Shown here piece after piece: positions 1 through 11,652 of a stretch of DNA of 64,000 nt. Position 1 is the first letter of the stretch. Each line of letters starts with the position of its first letter. Origin of the DNA: Euclidia mi. Taxonomy: Eukaryota > Arthropoda > Insecta > Lepidoptera > Erebidae. The notes under the pieces are model-generated. The model had not been told where the DNA came from and did not search any database. It saw nothing but the letters and a program-made list of their open reading frames with translations. Position numbers and translations under genes: made by a program. The DNA lies in NCBI GenBank assembly GCA_944739405.2, contig OX123182.2:98634051-98698050 (forward strand), written 5' to 3'.

Positions 1-357
1 AGGCTCTACGTAGGTGGGGAGGTGAGAGCAAAGGAAAACCTAGTGCTTGATACAGTAACCTAACCTTCCGTAACCTAACCGAAGTTAAAATGCAACTTCT
101 GTGTTAGGAGATCTACAAAGAAGCCATGAGTTAAAAAAATACGACATGAGTTATACCTCTTTGCGACTCAAGGGATACACTACAGTTAATTATTTATTGT
201 CTATACTTATATAAACAAAAGTATCTATACTAAATTACACGTTTACCCTCCACCAAACAGTTTAACAAAGCTGATTGAAAACCAATTAGTGAGAAAACTG
301 TACGCGGAACTGAATTTATTTGGGTAAACTTGAACAGGTTTTCAAAATAGAATTAAG
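1..357 (+). repeat. Left terminal inverted repeat
   Basis: This arm begins AGGCTCTACGTAGGTGGGGA and ends near the AATTAAG at 351-357. It pairs base for base with the right arm. It contains CCTAACC-like motifs near 58-80, but these are part of the arm and not a telomeric array. Confidence 0.88.
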
Positions 358-444
358 CCGATAATTCAGTTTAATAACGATTTAAATGACATCTGAATAA
401 TGAGTGAAAATCTCAAGTACTTTTAAAAACTTTATAATCATTCT

Positions 445-563
445 ACAAAATAAATGAGCGCGACCACGCTCGGTGCAAGACTTGCGAAACGTCGGAAACA
501 AATAGGTATTTATATCTTATGTAACTTAATTGTACGCGATTAAGACTCGCTCATTTATTTTGT
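445..563. repeat. Short inverted repeat inside the foldback element
   Basis: ACAAAATAAATGAGCG at 445-460 is matched by its reverse complement at 548-563. The stretch between has no ORF. It is probably a small nested MITE; no target duplication could be defined. Confidence 0.55.
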
Positions 564-603
564 ATGATGTATACAAATCGCGAAAGTCTAAAATCGTTTA
601 TAA

Positions 604-770
604 TCATTATCATCAGCCTTTTTTATATTATACCACGATAGCCTAGTGTGGATGGATAGATTTCAAATGTCTTTCTAGAACGTCATATAATTTCGAAAAT
701 TCCTTGGTGCACACCATGGTTTCAAACCCGAGATCCTATGCGTCGAAGTCCGTTGGTGTCTCCATTACGT
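604..770 (-). mobile_element. SINE remnant, HE1-like
   Basis: Read on the minus strand, a diverged B box (GGGTTTGAAACC-like) is followed by the GTGTGCACCAA..TTTTCGAAATTATATG block shared with the better SINE copies in this window, and by a GGCTGATGATAATG-type tail at the low-coordinate end. It is nested in the foldback element, so it is younger than that element's sequence or was carried by it. Confidence 0.6.
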
Positions 771-1503
771 TATCGTTTGTAGCTTTATGTGTCGGATAAT
801 AGTGATATTTTTCATTTCGTTTGAAGCATTAATAAAAATCTATATAAACTAAAATCAAATCTATAAATAGTGGATTACCTATAACCCAATACAAAGTCTC
901 AATTATAAAATATAATATAACAACGTTGTAGCTATTTCAATAACGAGTCGCTATCAATAAACAATTATGAGTTGTTTTGATAGATGAGAAGTGGAGTTTG
1001 TTTGGGATTGCCATAAGTACGGCTTATCATTGATGATATTTGCCATGTCGACGTAGCTGTAGGTCGTTTCTAAACAAAACCGAAGCTTACAGAGTTTGTT
1101 TACCGCCATTACGGAAACATAAATGTTGCTTCGGCATGATTTCTGTTCATTCAACGTGACACGTCGCAAAGATCTCATACATAGACTCCCTTACATGGAC
1201 TTAGAATACCCTAGAAAGCTGACTAATAAATAAAACCAAACGTGTGAAAGAAACATCCTTACAAGTTGGTGTTATTATCTTTCTTTTAAAAAATCATGAA
1301 GAAAAGAGACAGCATGTCCAATTAATACCTTTGTCTTTTTCTACCGAATGGTTTACTTTGTATATCTAGTCCATATTGTTATCTCTATATTTATGTCTAC
1401 TCTGTGTCGCCAAAGAGTAGAAGGCGGCATGGAGATTGTTGCTCTTGTCGCGCATCCTGTCGCCGTCTGGAATCTGGGCCAGGCCACAAATGCCATGAAA
1501 TGA

Positions 1504-1860
1504 CTTAATTCTATTTTGAAAACCTGTTCAAGTTTACCCAAATAAATTCAGTTCCGCGTACAGTTTTCTCACTAATTGGTTTACAATCAGCTTTGTTAAA
1601 CTGTTTGGTGGAGGGTAAACGTGTAATTTAGTATAGATACTTTTGTTTATATAAGTATAGACAATAAATAATTAACTGTAGTGTATCCCTTGAGTCGCAA
1701 AGAGGTATAACTCATGTCGTATTTTTTTAACTCATGGCTTCTTTGTAGATCTCCTAACACAGAAGTTGCATTTTAACTTCGGTTAGGTTACGGAAGGTTA
1801 GGTTACTGTATCAAGCACTAGGTTTTCCTTTGCTCTCACCTCCCCACCTACGTAGAGCCT
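1504..1860 (-). repeat. Right terminal inverted repeat
   Basis: This arm is the mirror copy of 1-357, starting CTTAATTCTATTTTG and ending CTACGTAGAGCCT. The following TAA completes a TTAA at 1860-1863. Confidence 0.88.
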
Positions 1861-2377
1861 TAAACATAGCTTATAATTCTGCCATATGTTGGTGGTTCAC
1901 CTGAAAAGAAGATGCATCCTTGGGGCTAGGTGATTGGTGTATCACCAACGTATGGCTAGGAGGATACGTCTACATTGGACACCGGTAAAGATGCGGGGAT
2001 ATTGCGCTATTACATATATAAGCCACTAAGAACTTTATCTATTTAGACACATGGAAAATCGTACTGTATTATTACAATTTTAGGCTACCGACATTTAAAT
2101 GTTCCATTCACCCTGATGGAAGGAATGGCCAGATGACAATAGTCCCATAGTCCTATTTAATTGGTTGACAATAACTCCGAAATCAATACAATGTAACGCC
2201 AAAGAGAAGTTTTTATCCATTGAATAAATGCACGAGTAATGTGGCCAATTTGGTGCTGCCACAAAAGCTGACTTCGATATAACCTTCTTTTGTGTGTAAT
2301 GATCACTTTGCGCGTTACAGTCGTTTGGTATGTTGCAAGTACTTATGACAATAACTTCAGCATACCAGCGTTTGGCC
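1861..2377. other. No gene seen
   Basis: AT-rich DNA next to the foldback element. Short ORFs here lack any recognisable motif or codon signal. Confidence 0.5.
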
Positions 2378-2459
2378 AGCGTGGTATAGTAGGCCAATTC
2401 CTCCTTTCAAAGGAGAGGCCAAGTCCAGCAGTGGACTGTTAAAGGCTGATGATGATGAT
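2378..2459 (+). repeat. LINE/SINE 3' tail
   Basis: The sequence GTGGTATAGTAGGCCAA, then CCAGCAGTGGACTGTTAAAG and GGCTGATGATGATGATT, is the same 3' tail found at 6250-6345. The CCAGCAGTGGAC plus GCTGATGATG ending also occurs after RTE coding sequence at 22374-22830, which suggests an RTE-mobilised tail. Confidence 0.6.
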
Positions 2460-4275
2460 TATAAGTCAACGTTATTACAGCATGACAAAGTTGCTGCGTT
2501 CCAGCTTCCCTACAAGTTATATAAAAAGTTACGTAAAACTTTGCCCGCCTGGTGCCCGGTAATTACCCGGTGAGTTGTATGTAACATGTTATTGACTTTT
2601 AATTAGGTATATTCTCAACACAAACAGCTACACGGCTGTTGCATTGATCAGAACATCTCGGTTATTGACTAACCAGTCTCAATATTTGCTCTTTCCGTGG
2701 ATTAGAAAGATACCAGAGATAAAGATAGTTATGTATTTGGTGTGGATCAGCTTATCTCAAGTATGTATTTTTAGTATCCACATCCAAAGATAGATTAAAT
2801 AAGAACCGGCCGTTAGAGACTAATCAAAATTTTGGATCATTCTCACTAGTTCTCGTTTTTAAGTTGACGCGGTGAACGAACTCTGCTTTTGATCTCTTTG
2901 TTTATGTTAAACCCTCATACAATAATATCCGATTAAAAAAGCACTTTTAGGTTTACATGTATGGAAGTTGTGCATAAAACAAATTTATAGTTGTGCTCGA
3001 CATGCACAAGTTAGAACCGTACTGAATTTCAGTTTTTTAGTGACTACTATTTCAAAGTTGAACCACGGATGTAAGGACGAATATGCCAATGAGGACTTTA
3101 TAAAGTTAGCTACCGCATCCTGTATACATATTATACAAGTTTCTAGCTTGTAGCCTTTGTGTTATTCAGATGTGTAAGCTACGATGCTGTAAAGTTATCT
3201 ACTAGCACATCAAAATGTTTGCTATTCAGTAAACTAATTCTCATAAACTTTCACAGTTATAATAGAAATATTAAAAACTTAGACTTTCTTTTTAATGTAA
3301 AGAGTAATGAAAATACTTCAAGAAGACTTATCTATTTCAAATTAAGTGGATTTTAAATGAAGTCAGTAGACTATGTGCTATATAAGAGAGTCTATGTTGA
3401 GATCTTCCAAATAACAATATAGTAGAACCTAAATAGTTTAGTTCAAAATATCTAGTTTATAAACACAGACGGGCAGTTTGATAATAGCATAAATTCCACT
3501 TTAATTCACGTGGATGGCAGACAACACGTACCGCTATACCTGAAGCTTGTGATGTCTTCCCATTTCAGATGCTACGTCCAACTTAAGATTAACGGTATCG
3601 CCACTGATTGCGGAGGTAGAGTACAGGATAACGGTGTGAACAGTAATGAGTAGTGTTGGACAAACCTGAGTTGGGCATCGTGTTGTAGCGGTATATCAAC
3701 TTAGTAGAATAATTGGCTTTGCTTTGCGGCGTTGTGGTTTAACGTTTTTCCTATCCCGTGTATCTTAAATGATTCATAACAACGAATGTTTTGCTGAATC
3801 TGCATGAGTCCGATCCACACAAGACAGCACTTATTGTGTCCACTTTGTTTGTTGCGGTTTTATCACAAAACAGTGATGAATTTTACCATACCAATAGATT
3901 GGCCTTGGAGTCAGACATAGCTACCGTTTGGATTTGTTGAGGGGAAAGTCAAGGTAACAAAAATGGGTATCTTTGTATTTTTAATATTTCACGACGCAGC
4001 GGGCATGTAGCTTCACTACAAATTCTAATTCGCTTCTGTCCATTCGCTTGAAACTGACAGGTTTTGGATGCACTTACACGCATCGTGGATCAAAAGCCCT
4101 CATAAATGCCTTTTGGCGCCCATTTGATGCTACAAGCCGAAATGAAAATTGATGCCCACGAAGCGTGCAGATTAGAAACGAGGCGGTGATGATAGGTAGG
4201 TACTGTATTTAACGCCTTCGCGTATTTTATAATATGCAAATGTACTCATTTATTATTCTAGCTCTATATTCTGCT
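2460..4275. other. No gene seen
   Basis: AT-rich sequence with only short chance ORFs (the longest about 65 codons) and no repeat motif that I recognise. Confidence 0.5.
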
Positions 4276-4335
4276 GTAGTCCACTGTCCACTGCCGGATC
4301 TGGCTCTCCAATTGCACGCCACCGAAGTAGATTTT
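4276..4335 (-). repeat. RTE-type LINE 3' tail, diverged
   Basis: GTCCACTGTCCACTGCCGGATCTGGCTCTCC with the CACGCCACCGAAG that follows is a diverged reverse copy of the RTE 3' end, whose better versions in this window read GTCCACTGCTGGATATAGG. Confidence 0.45.
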
Positions 4336-4339
4336 CAAC

Positions 4340-5214
4340 TATCGATGTCGAGCCATTATAGGATAATGACCACTAAGGTTCAAATTCCTATAACGAAACC
4401 CAACCCTGAAATGCTGGTCGCATCCAAAGCTTGAACTTTGAACCTTAGATGCTACTATTAATCTACCGAATTTAGCTGAACAGCGGTTCTGTCCAAAAGG
4501 ATTGTCGGCTTTCCTTTTCAATTCAAAAGTTTGGACTTCATTCTACTTAATACATTTAAACTTTAAGTTTGGTTTTTTTGTACTGACAAAATTAATAGTT
4601 ATTCAATAGCGTTATTTTAATATAAAAAATAAATACCTTGTATTTATCCCGAAATAATTGCATTTAAATTTAAGCTATCTTGGATGATAATCTTAACTTA
4701 TGAAAGTGTTAATTGGTTATTGAGCCATGTGTGTGCTTGTTCAAGCTCGATTAACCGATGCCTCAAACTAACGTACCAATTCTCATCAGTATATTACTAT
4801 CGAGTATAGAGTGAGCTGTTAAGTTGGCTATCGCCTTAGTACTCACGTATTGTAATACATTGGTATGATAATTATGTATGAGATTTAACGTGATTATGAT
4901 TAGGATGCACCAGCACACTTTCTAGGTTGATTTTATTTTCTAAACTGATGCGCATTTGTACTCGGGGTCAAGAATATTAAGTACAAAATCAGCTTATCTC
5001 ATGGCTTAACACGTTCATTGCCACGTCACGCGACAACGCTTGAAGCGGCCTATTACGCTGTGGCTGTTCACGCGACATCGCGTGATGGTGCCTTACAATT
5101 ATATATGAGCCACAAAATAGCGGCCGCAGCGTATTGGATTCTGGTATTTGTTTTGGCCACAAGGGAAGGAAATTACCTATCTATTTGTGGGACGTGCGTC
5201 TAGGCATGTTGATT
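4340..5214. other. No gene seen
   Basis: AT-rich DNA. Small ORFs of 60-66 codons overlap each other on both strands and show no protein motif. Confidence 0.45.
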
Positions 5215-5735
5215 TTTAGGGTTCAGTACCTAAAAGGTAAAAAACGGGACCCTATTACTAAGCCTCCGCTCTCTGTCTGTCTGTCCGTCTGTCTGTCTGT
5301 CTGTCTGTCACCAGGCTGTATCTCATAAACCGTGATAGCAAGAAAGCTGAAATTTTCACAAACTATGTATTTTGGTTGCCGCTATAACAACAAATACTAA
5401 AAATAAAAAAAATGAAAATATTAGGTGGGTTTCCATACAAAATTCGTATTTTTTGCTCAAAATTACTAACTGTAACACGTAGACGCTTAAAATTTTCACA
5501 GAATATGTAGTTGTATATTACCTTTCAAAATAAATAATTAAATAAAAAAAGGTAAATAATAAAGGGGGCTCCCATACAACAAACGTAATTTTCAAGCAAT
5601 TTGTTACTCGATCTTAATAAACAGTTGAATCTTAAAAAGTATTTAAGTATACATACAACGAATGTGATTTTCTTTTATAGATGATGGTACGGAACCCTTC
5701 GTGCGTGAGTTCGACTCGCACTTGCCCAATTTTAT
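5215..5735 (+). repeat. Interspersed repeat with TCTG microsatellite
   Basis: The block starts TTCAGTACCTAAAAGGTAAA, passes through an internal (TCTG)n run at 5271-5309 and CACCAGGCTGTATCTCATAA, and ends GGAACCCTTCGTGCGTGAGT followed by TCGACTCGCACTTG. I recognise this layout as a common insect, especially lepidopteran, interspersed repeat but cannot assign a family. Two near-copies of an internal unit (AAAATTTTCACA... then CCATACAA) suggest an internal duplication. Confidence 0.6.
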
Positions 5736-6084
5736 TTTGTTTCGCGTGCAGTCAGCCGCGCACTAGTTTGCTCTCTGCAGAAACGTGTGGTATGCAGTAA
5801 TGTATGGACTGTTTTTGTTTTTTCTCGGCTGTTTTCGTTTTGTTTACATCAAAGCTTTGTATTTATAATGAGTAATAATCCGAAACCAACAAAAAAGTCA
5901 TCAGAGCCAATAAATATAAATTACGTGAATTCGCGTTACCAGCCACGTGGGCGATATGTACGTAATAAATGCGTCCCGTATGGCCAATCACACGTCTTCG
6001 CGTGATAAAAATATACACATATATTTATAAACTTGTATATTATATAATGGTAGATTCCTTATATAAAAGCATTCCTGGCACAAG
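5736..6084 (+). other. Unrecognised stretch with a 45-codon ORF
   Basis: An ORF at 5868-6005 begins with Met-Ser-Asn-Asn-Pro-Lys and is rich in Asn, Lys and Arg (RYQPRGRYVRNK), with no known domain. It ends just upstream of a LINE-derived repeat. It could be the start of a decayed element protein or chance; I assign no function. Confidence 0.2.
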
Positions 6085-6345
6085 TTTCTTGTGTCATTAC
6101 TGTCCGTGTGGTGACGGATTAAGAATACGAAATGTCACCACCCCATATCAGCCCATGGGTGTCGTAAGAGCCGACAGAGGGAGCGTATTATACAACACGT
6201 TTTTTTACAACACTGCAAGAGAAGGAAATCTTGATACAAACCCTATATCAACCCGTTTGGCTAGCGTGGTATAGTAGGCCAATTACTCCTTTCAAAGGAG
6301 AGGCCTAGTCCAGCAGTGGACTATTAAAGGCTGATGTGATGATGC
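6085..6345 (+). mobile_element. LINE-derived 3' fragment (RTE-like)
   Basis: The fragment contains CATTACTGTCCGTGTGGTGA, GGGTGTCGTAAGAGCCGAC, GTGGTATAGTAGGCCAATTA and CCAGCAGTGGACTATTAAAG, then GCTGATGTGATGATG. The last three blocks repeat at 2378-2459. I know this order of blocks from lepidopteran genomes as a LINE/SINE 3' region. No intact reading frame is present. Confidence 0.6.
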
Positions 6346-8041
6346 TGACTGGCACACTAAAAACCACATTCAATTATTTTTTTTATTTGGCCATTTACAT
6401 ATATGTGGGTTCAGCATTTTGGCTTGGCAATGAACGTGTTATTTAAGTAGACTAATTGGGAAGCTTCCATAGTTTTTTGCTACGCTTAATTCAGAAAATG
6501 CATATTGTGTTTATTAAATATTCATTCCACAATCCTTGTTAATTATTTGTGCTATTGTTAAAGGAATTAGGTTAGGATAGGACTGGCATGTACAAATGTT
6601 TAAAGGTCTGTTAAAATTAAAGAAAAAATATAGTCTAGCCTTAATCGCCTGAAACGTCACGGTTCAAGTATTATCAGGCAAAAAATATATGTCCCTAAAT
6701 CTAAAAGGTTGTCACTGAATAAACACAAAATCTAGAAAGATATTTTAGCTCTGAGGCTAAAATACGATAAGTAGGTGGTTTATAGGTTGGATACATCTGT
6801 AATCCTTCTGGTTGGTTCTACGAAAAATTCTATAATCTTTAGGTACGTAGTGTACTAAAATACGATTCGAATGTACGCAAAAGATATTTATATCTCAAAT
6901 GTTACTTGAGCCTGTAAAGCTGTCGACATATTTTAAGGTTATTTGTACAAACTTCATAGTTAAGTATGTCCTTCGCCTAATCCCATACCTATAATATTAA
7001 ACTATAAACTGAAACTAACCAAATAGGACTAATCAGAGGCAAGAACCTCGTCTCACTTGATAATGATTGTGAAAATACTCATAAACAATTTTTTGACTTG
7101 AATATAATCTGTTTTAAGCACTGTTTATACCAAAATAAAATATTTCGCATTACGAAAAATATGTTGATTCGAAGCAATAGTAGGTGTTTCTGGTAGGCAA
7201 GCAAGTTAATATCGTTCCTATTCACTGCGAAACATAATTTATTTTAATGTATATTTTGCACAAAACAAGTTATTTTTATTATTAGAAGAATACAGTAAAT
7301 ATTACCTTAAGAAATAAGTTTTGATAGAGCCAATGCCAGACCAATACTAATATATTGATAGGTCAAATTCCAGTCCAAATGTGCAAAATATTTTGCTTAC
7401 ACAAGCAACCGAGTTCCTCGAACTATCTCTCCGTATTGATAAAATCTCACGTTTAATACCCGAAGGCTTTTCTTTCATTTCTCTTTTATTAAAAAAGTAC
7501 GTAAGTTGAGTCGTCCTATCTAATTTGACGCAGCGATTTGACTGGGCAACGAAGACAAATAATATTTCATATTTCTTCCTTGAGGAACTAGCTATTGAGA
7601 TAAAAACTGTTTAGGGTCCTTTCCATGAAACAAGTTTGCTTTCAAAGTTTCGTCATCGTCTAAGCCCGTTTAGACTCGATTGTGTACAAACTTTTGTTTT
7701 CATAATTCTAGAATGGTGCCGTGAAAATATTTTTTGGATTACGTGTTTAGGCATTTTTAGTTTTAATCATACAACACTGAAATAAAATTATTACTTGGTG
7801 TAAAGGACTACCTTTGATACCTTATTTAATATTTTTATTAAAAATGTTTTGCTTCGCACGTACATGAAATATAATTTTACCAAAGAATCAATTCCAAAAA
7901 TCACATATTTGTATTCCTAACTAAAAAAAAAACCTTTTTAAGACATTGGTTCCCTCGATGTTCGTTCTCAAAGGCTGTTCTTAAATTCCTCAAATTGTCT
8001 CAGCTGTTTTGATACATACTCCGCTACAAAGGGATTTAATA
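6346..8041. other. No gene seen
   Basis: AT-rich non-coding DNA, with no ORF of 60 codons or more, no LTR and no clear repeat boundary. Confidence 0.5.
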
Positions 8042-8184
8042 GAGTGTGAACGCACTAGCGGCTGGCCGCCTTTCGATTTTTACACGATGCTAACGAACTG
8101 ACTTGCGACTAACGTATATATTGCGACCAGCCGCATGCGGTGCAATGCATTACAACCAGCCGCTAGTGCGGTCAGGCTCTCTCC
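8042..8184. repeat. Short inverted-repeat element (MITE-like)
   Basis: CGCACTAGCGGCTGG at 8051-8065 pairs perfectly with 8156-8170, and pairing continues imperfectly outward (GTGTGAA / TCAGGCTCT). The interior repeats GCGACTAA and GCGACCAGCC, similar to the arm. A small foldback MITE is likely. Confidence 0.6.
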
Positions 8185-9128
8185 ATGATGTATGACTTTA
8201 AAAATGCTTTAAAATCATCGAAAACCGTTCAGTTGCTTTTGCGCAAAAGATCAATAGAGTCGCTTTTACGAGTATCATAAGGGTATTATAAAAAATTTAG
8301 ACAGACATATTAATTTAAACATTATTTCGTTTAATTATTTATTTATCTTTATCTAGTAAACGTTGAATATAATTAAAATTCACAGGCAGCCTATGGAAAC
8401 CAAAAAGTGTAAGGACTACATAAACTAATAAATACGAAACTAATAAAGACTACATAAATATAATAGGATTATTAGCAAGTATTTATAGAATATAGTATTA
8501 CTAATAATATTATTGTACTGTGTTTGCGAAAACGTAATTATTTTACGTTACCTTGTTGAAAACGTTGCTTGAAATTAATAATTTTCAGATCGTGTATTTG
8601 GAAACAATTACGTTATTAGGTACATAATAACTAAATAATTATTTATGTATAATCGTGAATAACTATGAGCAAATATAAATACGCACAAGTTGTAACCTAT
8701 AATAATTTATTAATCCAGTGCAATTTTAGAAGCATACTATAATGCAACAACATAAACATTTTAGTAACTCAAATAGTGGAGAATAAACGTGATCATGATT
8801 CTGTAATTATTCGTAGCGTGACTTGACTTGCTGCTCGTATTAGAACGGCCCTTGGATGGGTGATCGCGAGGACAGTCAGAGGTCTTAGCCTACATAAACG
8901 ACTCGCCTCACACCCAACCAAAAGAATATCATTCAAATATGGGCATTAAGTATTGCTCTTTAGGTATTCTTCACATTGGCAGACAGCGCGCTGTCCGCCG
9001 TCAGTCGTCACGGTAGTCGACGTCTCGGTTACCGCGCGTTGAAAGCAAGCAGTAACCGTATATGGTAGATGGACGACATTTGCTACACGAAAGCGGTCTC
9101 CGCAGCGGCAGCTGGGCGACTGCTAGCT
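8185..9128. other. No gene seen
   Basis: Mostly AT-rich. A GC-richer stretch starts near 8975 (CGCTGTCCGCCGTCAGTCG) and leads into the palindromes at 9129-9164. Confidence 0.45.
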
Positions 9129-9164
9129 GTCGCCGCGGCGACTGCTGGGTGCCAGCTAGCTGGC
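9129..9164. repeat. Pair of perfect 14-bp palindromes
   Basis: GTCGCCGCGGCGAC (9129-9142) and GCCAGCTAGCTGGC (9151-9164) are each exact palindromes, with centres 22 bp apart, inside a locally GC-rich block of about 250 bp in AT-rich DNA. Confidence 0.6.
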
Positions 9165-9954
9165 GCCGCGTTGACTACAAGCAGTCGCCTCGTGTTGGGT
9201 AGGAGCGTTGTTGGAGCAGAGTCGTGTTAGTGAACTAAGACCTTAAAGCTATCGGTTCCAGTTCTTTTCCCTAGACAAGAATCATACGGCCATGTCGGAG
9301 AACTTCGGGTGGTCTGCATTCCGACTCTAGTGTTGACCACAAAACATGAAAAAAAGAAAGTAATATTTAAGCTGTCCTGGGGAATACTCAGTGTGGTTCG
9401 ATTTGTAATTTACCTAGTTATTATTTGTATACTTATATTTAAGAATACAAACTAGACAACTGATAAACATATCAGTTATCTAGTGATATATCATACGTAA
9501 GTGTGAGAGATGTCCGGATATTATTATCCATCCATTAACTTATGGCAAAGTACTCCTGGAATCAGGCGTGAATTGCTCTACAGCACTGCTTACTTACAAC
9601 ACACAAACGAAAACTAAAGATGGGCAGGTGTGTCCAGAGTAACATTAAAGATCAACATGGAATTGTAGCTCCTTGTAACCGTATTAGTTTCATTTGATTT
9701 ATATATATGTCGATAATCATTTAATCATATTTTTAAATACAAAGTTGGAGAAGCTGTGAATCAATGTGGTGAAAATTTGTTTTACCACTCACAACTTGAT
9801 TCTTATCTAATCTGCAACTCAGGAATGATTAGATATGATTTCGTATTAATATTCCATTTAATACATTGCAAACGTAACCTGTCTGTCAGCGCTGTGATAT
9901 ATCGTGAAATGTGTGTTCATGATTCGACCACTGAACTATTTTAGATAGATAGAT
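9165..9954. other. No gene seen
   Basis: The GC-rich block ends near 9240. The remainder is AT-rich with one uninformative 62-codon ORF (9756-9944). A short (GATA)n run at 9942-9959 leads into the LINE tail. Confidence 0.45.
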
Positions 9955-10425
9955 AGATAATATTCTTTATTATACACCAAAATAAAGTACATTTCTAAAG
10001 TATCTTAAAACTACAATGTATGTACAATCGGCGACCTTATCGCCAAGGGCGATTTCTTCCAGGCAACCTTAGAATGGACAGAAATGATGTTAGTTGTTTT
10101 GTGACGATGGTGTAGCTATGTAACTAAATCTATAACCAAAGATTTCAATAACATACTAAAATACACATATACAATGAATATCAATAAACTAAATAATACA
10201 GATACGGCGAATATAAGTGTCAAAGATAGACGATCACTACATTAATGTACCTACCTACATATTAAGTTACCTACTGATTTAAATACTGATTTTTTATCAT
10301 TCCTTTGAATATATTTAAGGAATCTGCTCTACGAGTTTCTAATGGTAAAGCATTCCACAAGCGCACAGCCTGAGCAGTGAAAGATTTTTCGAAATAGTAG
10401 AATGCATCTCTATCTCCGTAGATAT
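9955..10425 (-). mobile_element. 3' end of a non-LTR retrotransposon
   Basis: On the minus strand, coding sequence from about 10425 to 10271 translates to a typical LINE ORF2 C-terminus containing SFTAQAVRLWNALPLETRRA and NIFKGMIKNQYL before a TAG stop. It is followed by a 3' UTR with GGCGATAAGGTCGCCG and GGAAGAAATCGCCC, ending at the microsatellite near 9955. Everything upstream in the element (endonuclease and reverse transcriptase) is missing, which is the usual 5' truncation. I would place it in the Jockey/CR1/R1 group without deciding the clade. Confidence 0.7.
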
Positions 10426-10439
10426 TTTAATGTCTTTTT

Positions 10440-10625
10440 TTTTTATAGACACACGCCTGTATCCCCGAAGGGGTAGGCAGAGGTGTAATATTATACCCAC
10501 ATTTCGCCATGAATTTTTAGGTCCCACGTAATAGGGAACGAGCCTATTGCCGTTCCGGACACACTATCAGACTCGGTGCTGCTACTGAAAATTTCCTAAC
10601 GGAAATTCTCGTACAGAACTCGGCA
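10440..10625 (-). mobile_element. SINE fragment
   Basis: Read on the minus strand, this piece matches the 3' half of the SINE at 36300-36569: CAATAGGCTCG, CCTATTACGTGGGACC, GCGAAATGTGGG, then CCTCTGCCTACCCCTTCGGG. Confidence 0.6.
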
Positions 10626-11244
10626 CATTTATGCCGCGTGACCAACGAGGCAGTTGCATGTAATTGAGACCGTTAAATACTGCATAGATAGAGATAAGTA
10701 CACGGTGCCTTGTGGCGACAACCAGGCACGGTTCATTCATACATGTGCTGATAAGAATGATTAGATGCCTAATAACAACAATCACACGCCATGTGATGCA
10801 TTCATAAAAGCTGGGATGACATAGCTTGCTAGGAATGCATCTCAGCTTTTGGCACTTACTTTTTATGCGTTTCGTACATACGTACAGTAGATTAATCTGA
10901 TATTATCTACCGCTTAATTCAACACATTGAGTAATGATTACATTATGATCAATTTATTACATTCGTATTTCTAAATACCTCAAAACTAGACTGATCAACA
11001 CACCAGTTAAAACACGTTATGAACAAACCCAAAAAAGATGAGATCATATCTCGTATTAAAGCATAATTTTCGGTGTAAACTATAACAGTGCTCAAAGCGC
11101 GAACTTTGAAAATCAACACGGTGCATTAAGATGTAACGTAAACCTTTGTTCGGAGTTAGATAAACAAATTAAAGTTGATATTAGCGTTGAGGCCGCGGCC
11201 TTCGGTGCACGGCCTTGAAGTCCCTAATTAAATTAAGTTCCTAC
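10626..11244. other. No gene seen
   Basis: No coding or repeat signal that I can defend. A 67-codon ORF at 10582-10785 (minus) has no recognisable domain. Confidence 0.4.
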
Positions 11245-11260
11245 TGAGTCTTGTACAAAA

Positions 11261-11636
11261 GGACGCCAGCGATAGCCTAGTGGAGATACCAACAGACTGC
11301 CATGCAGAGGGTATCGGGTTCGAATCCACGGCGCGCACCAATGACTTTTCGGAGTTATGTGCGTATTGAATTGTTAATTATCGCTCGTCCCGTGCCTCGG
11401 AGAGCACGTTAAGCCGTCGGTCCCGGTTGTCATGAAGATCTTTGACAGTCGTTATAGGGCGTCAGTACCTTCTCAGTAAACTGACAGTAGTCTAAACCAT
11501 GGAATATCGCTATCCCTTCAGGTTGCGGAGGTCAGACAGGCAGTCGCTCTGTGGAAAAGCTAATATTCAGCCAAATCCGGTTAGACTAGAAAGCGGACCC
11601 CAGATTTAAATTGGGATAACGCTAGGAGAATGATGA
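11261..11636 (+). mobile_element. HE1-like SINE with intact target duplication
   Basis: The tRNA-like head has an A box (TAGCCTAGTGG, 11274-11284) and a B box (GGTTCGAATCC, near 11327). The body contains ACTTTTCGGAGTTATGTGCG and GACTGTCAAAG-type blocks shared with 41376-41755 and 44330-44704, and the tail is GATGATG. A perfect 16-bp target duplication, TGAGTCTTGTACAAAA, flanks it at 11245-11260 and 11637-11652. RNA polymerase III promoter boxes are internal, as usual for tRNA-derived SINEs. The clean duplication indicates a recent or well-preserved insertion. Confidence 0.9.
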
Positions 11637-11652
11637 TGAGTCTTGTACAAAA

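Larger units (their letters stand above)
1..1860. mobile_element. TTAA-flanked foldback DNA element, non-autonomous
   Basis: Bases 1-357 are the reverse complement of 1504-1860, almost without mismatch over the stretches I compared. The right arm ends in AGAGCC and is followed by TTAA at 1860-1863. The first base of the window is the A that would close a left-hand TTAA, so the left target duplication probably lies just outside the window. TTAA duplications are characteristic of piggyBac-type elements (family knowledge). The ends read GGCTCTACG, which I cannot match to a named family. The 1.1-kb interior has no transposase-like reading frame; it carries a SINE remnant and a small inverted repeat. 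Element structure is seen; the superfamily is inference. Confidence 0.8.

Noticed and set aside
58..85. CCTAACC-type words suggesting telomeric TTAGG repeats
   Set aside because: The units are irregular and form part of the inverted arm, with the mirror copy at 1776-1803. There is no array.
5271..5309. TCTG microsatellite as a stand-alone feature of interest
   Set aside because: It is an internal part of the interspersed repeat at 5215-5735 and common in that family.
8836..8873. 5S rRNA-like words (TTGGATGGGTGATCGCGAGG)
   Set aside because: Only about 25 bases recall the 5S 3' domain. The remaining conserved blocks and the folding are absent, so it is at most a fragment of a 5S-derived repeat.
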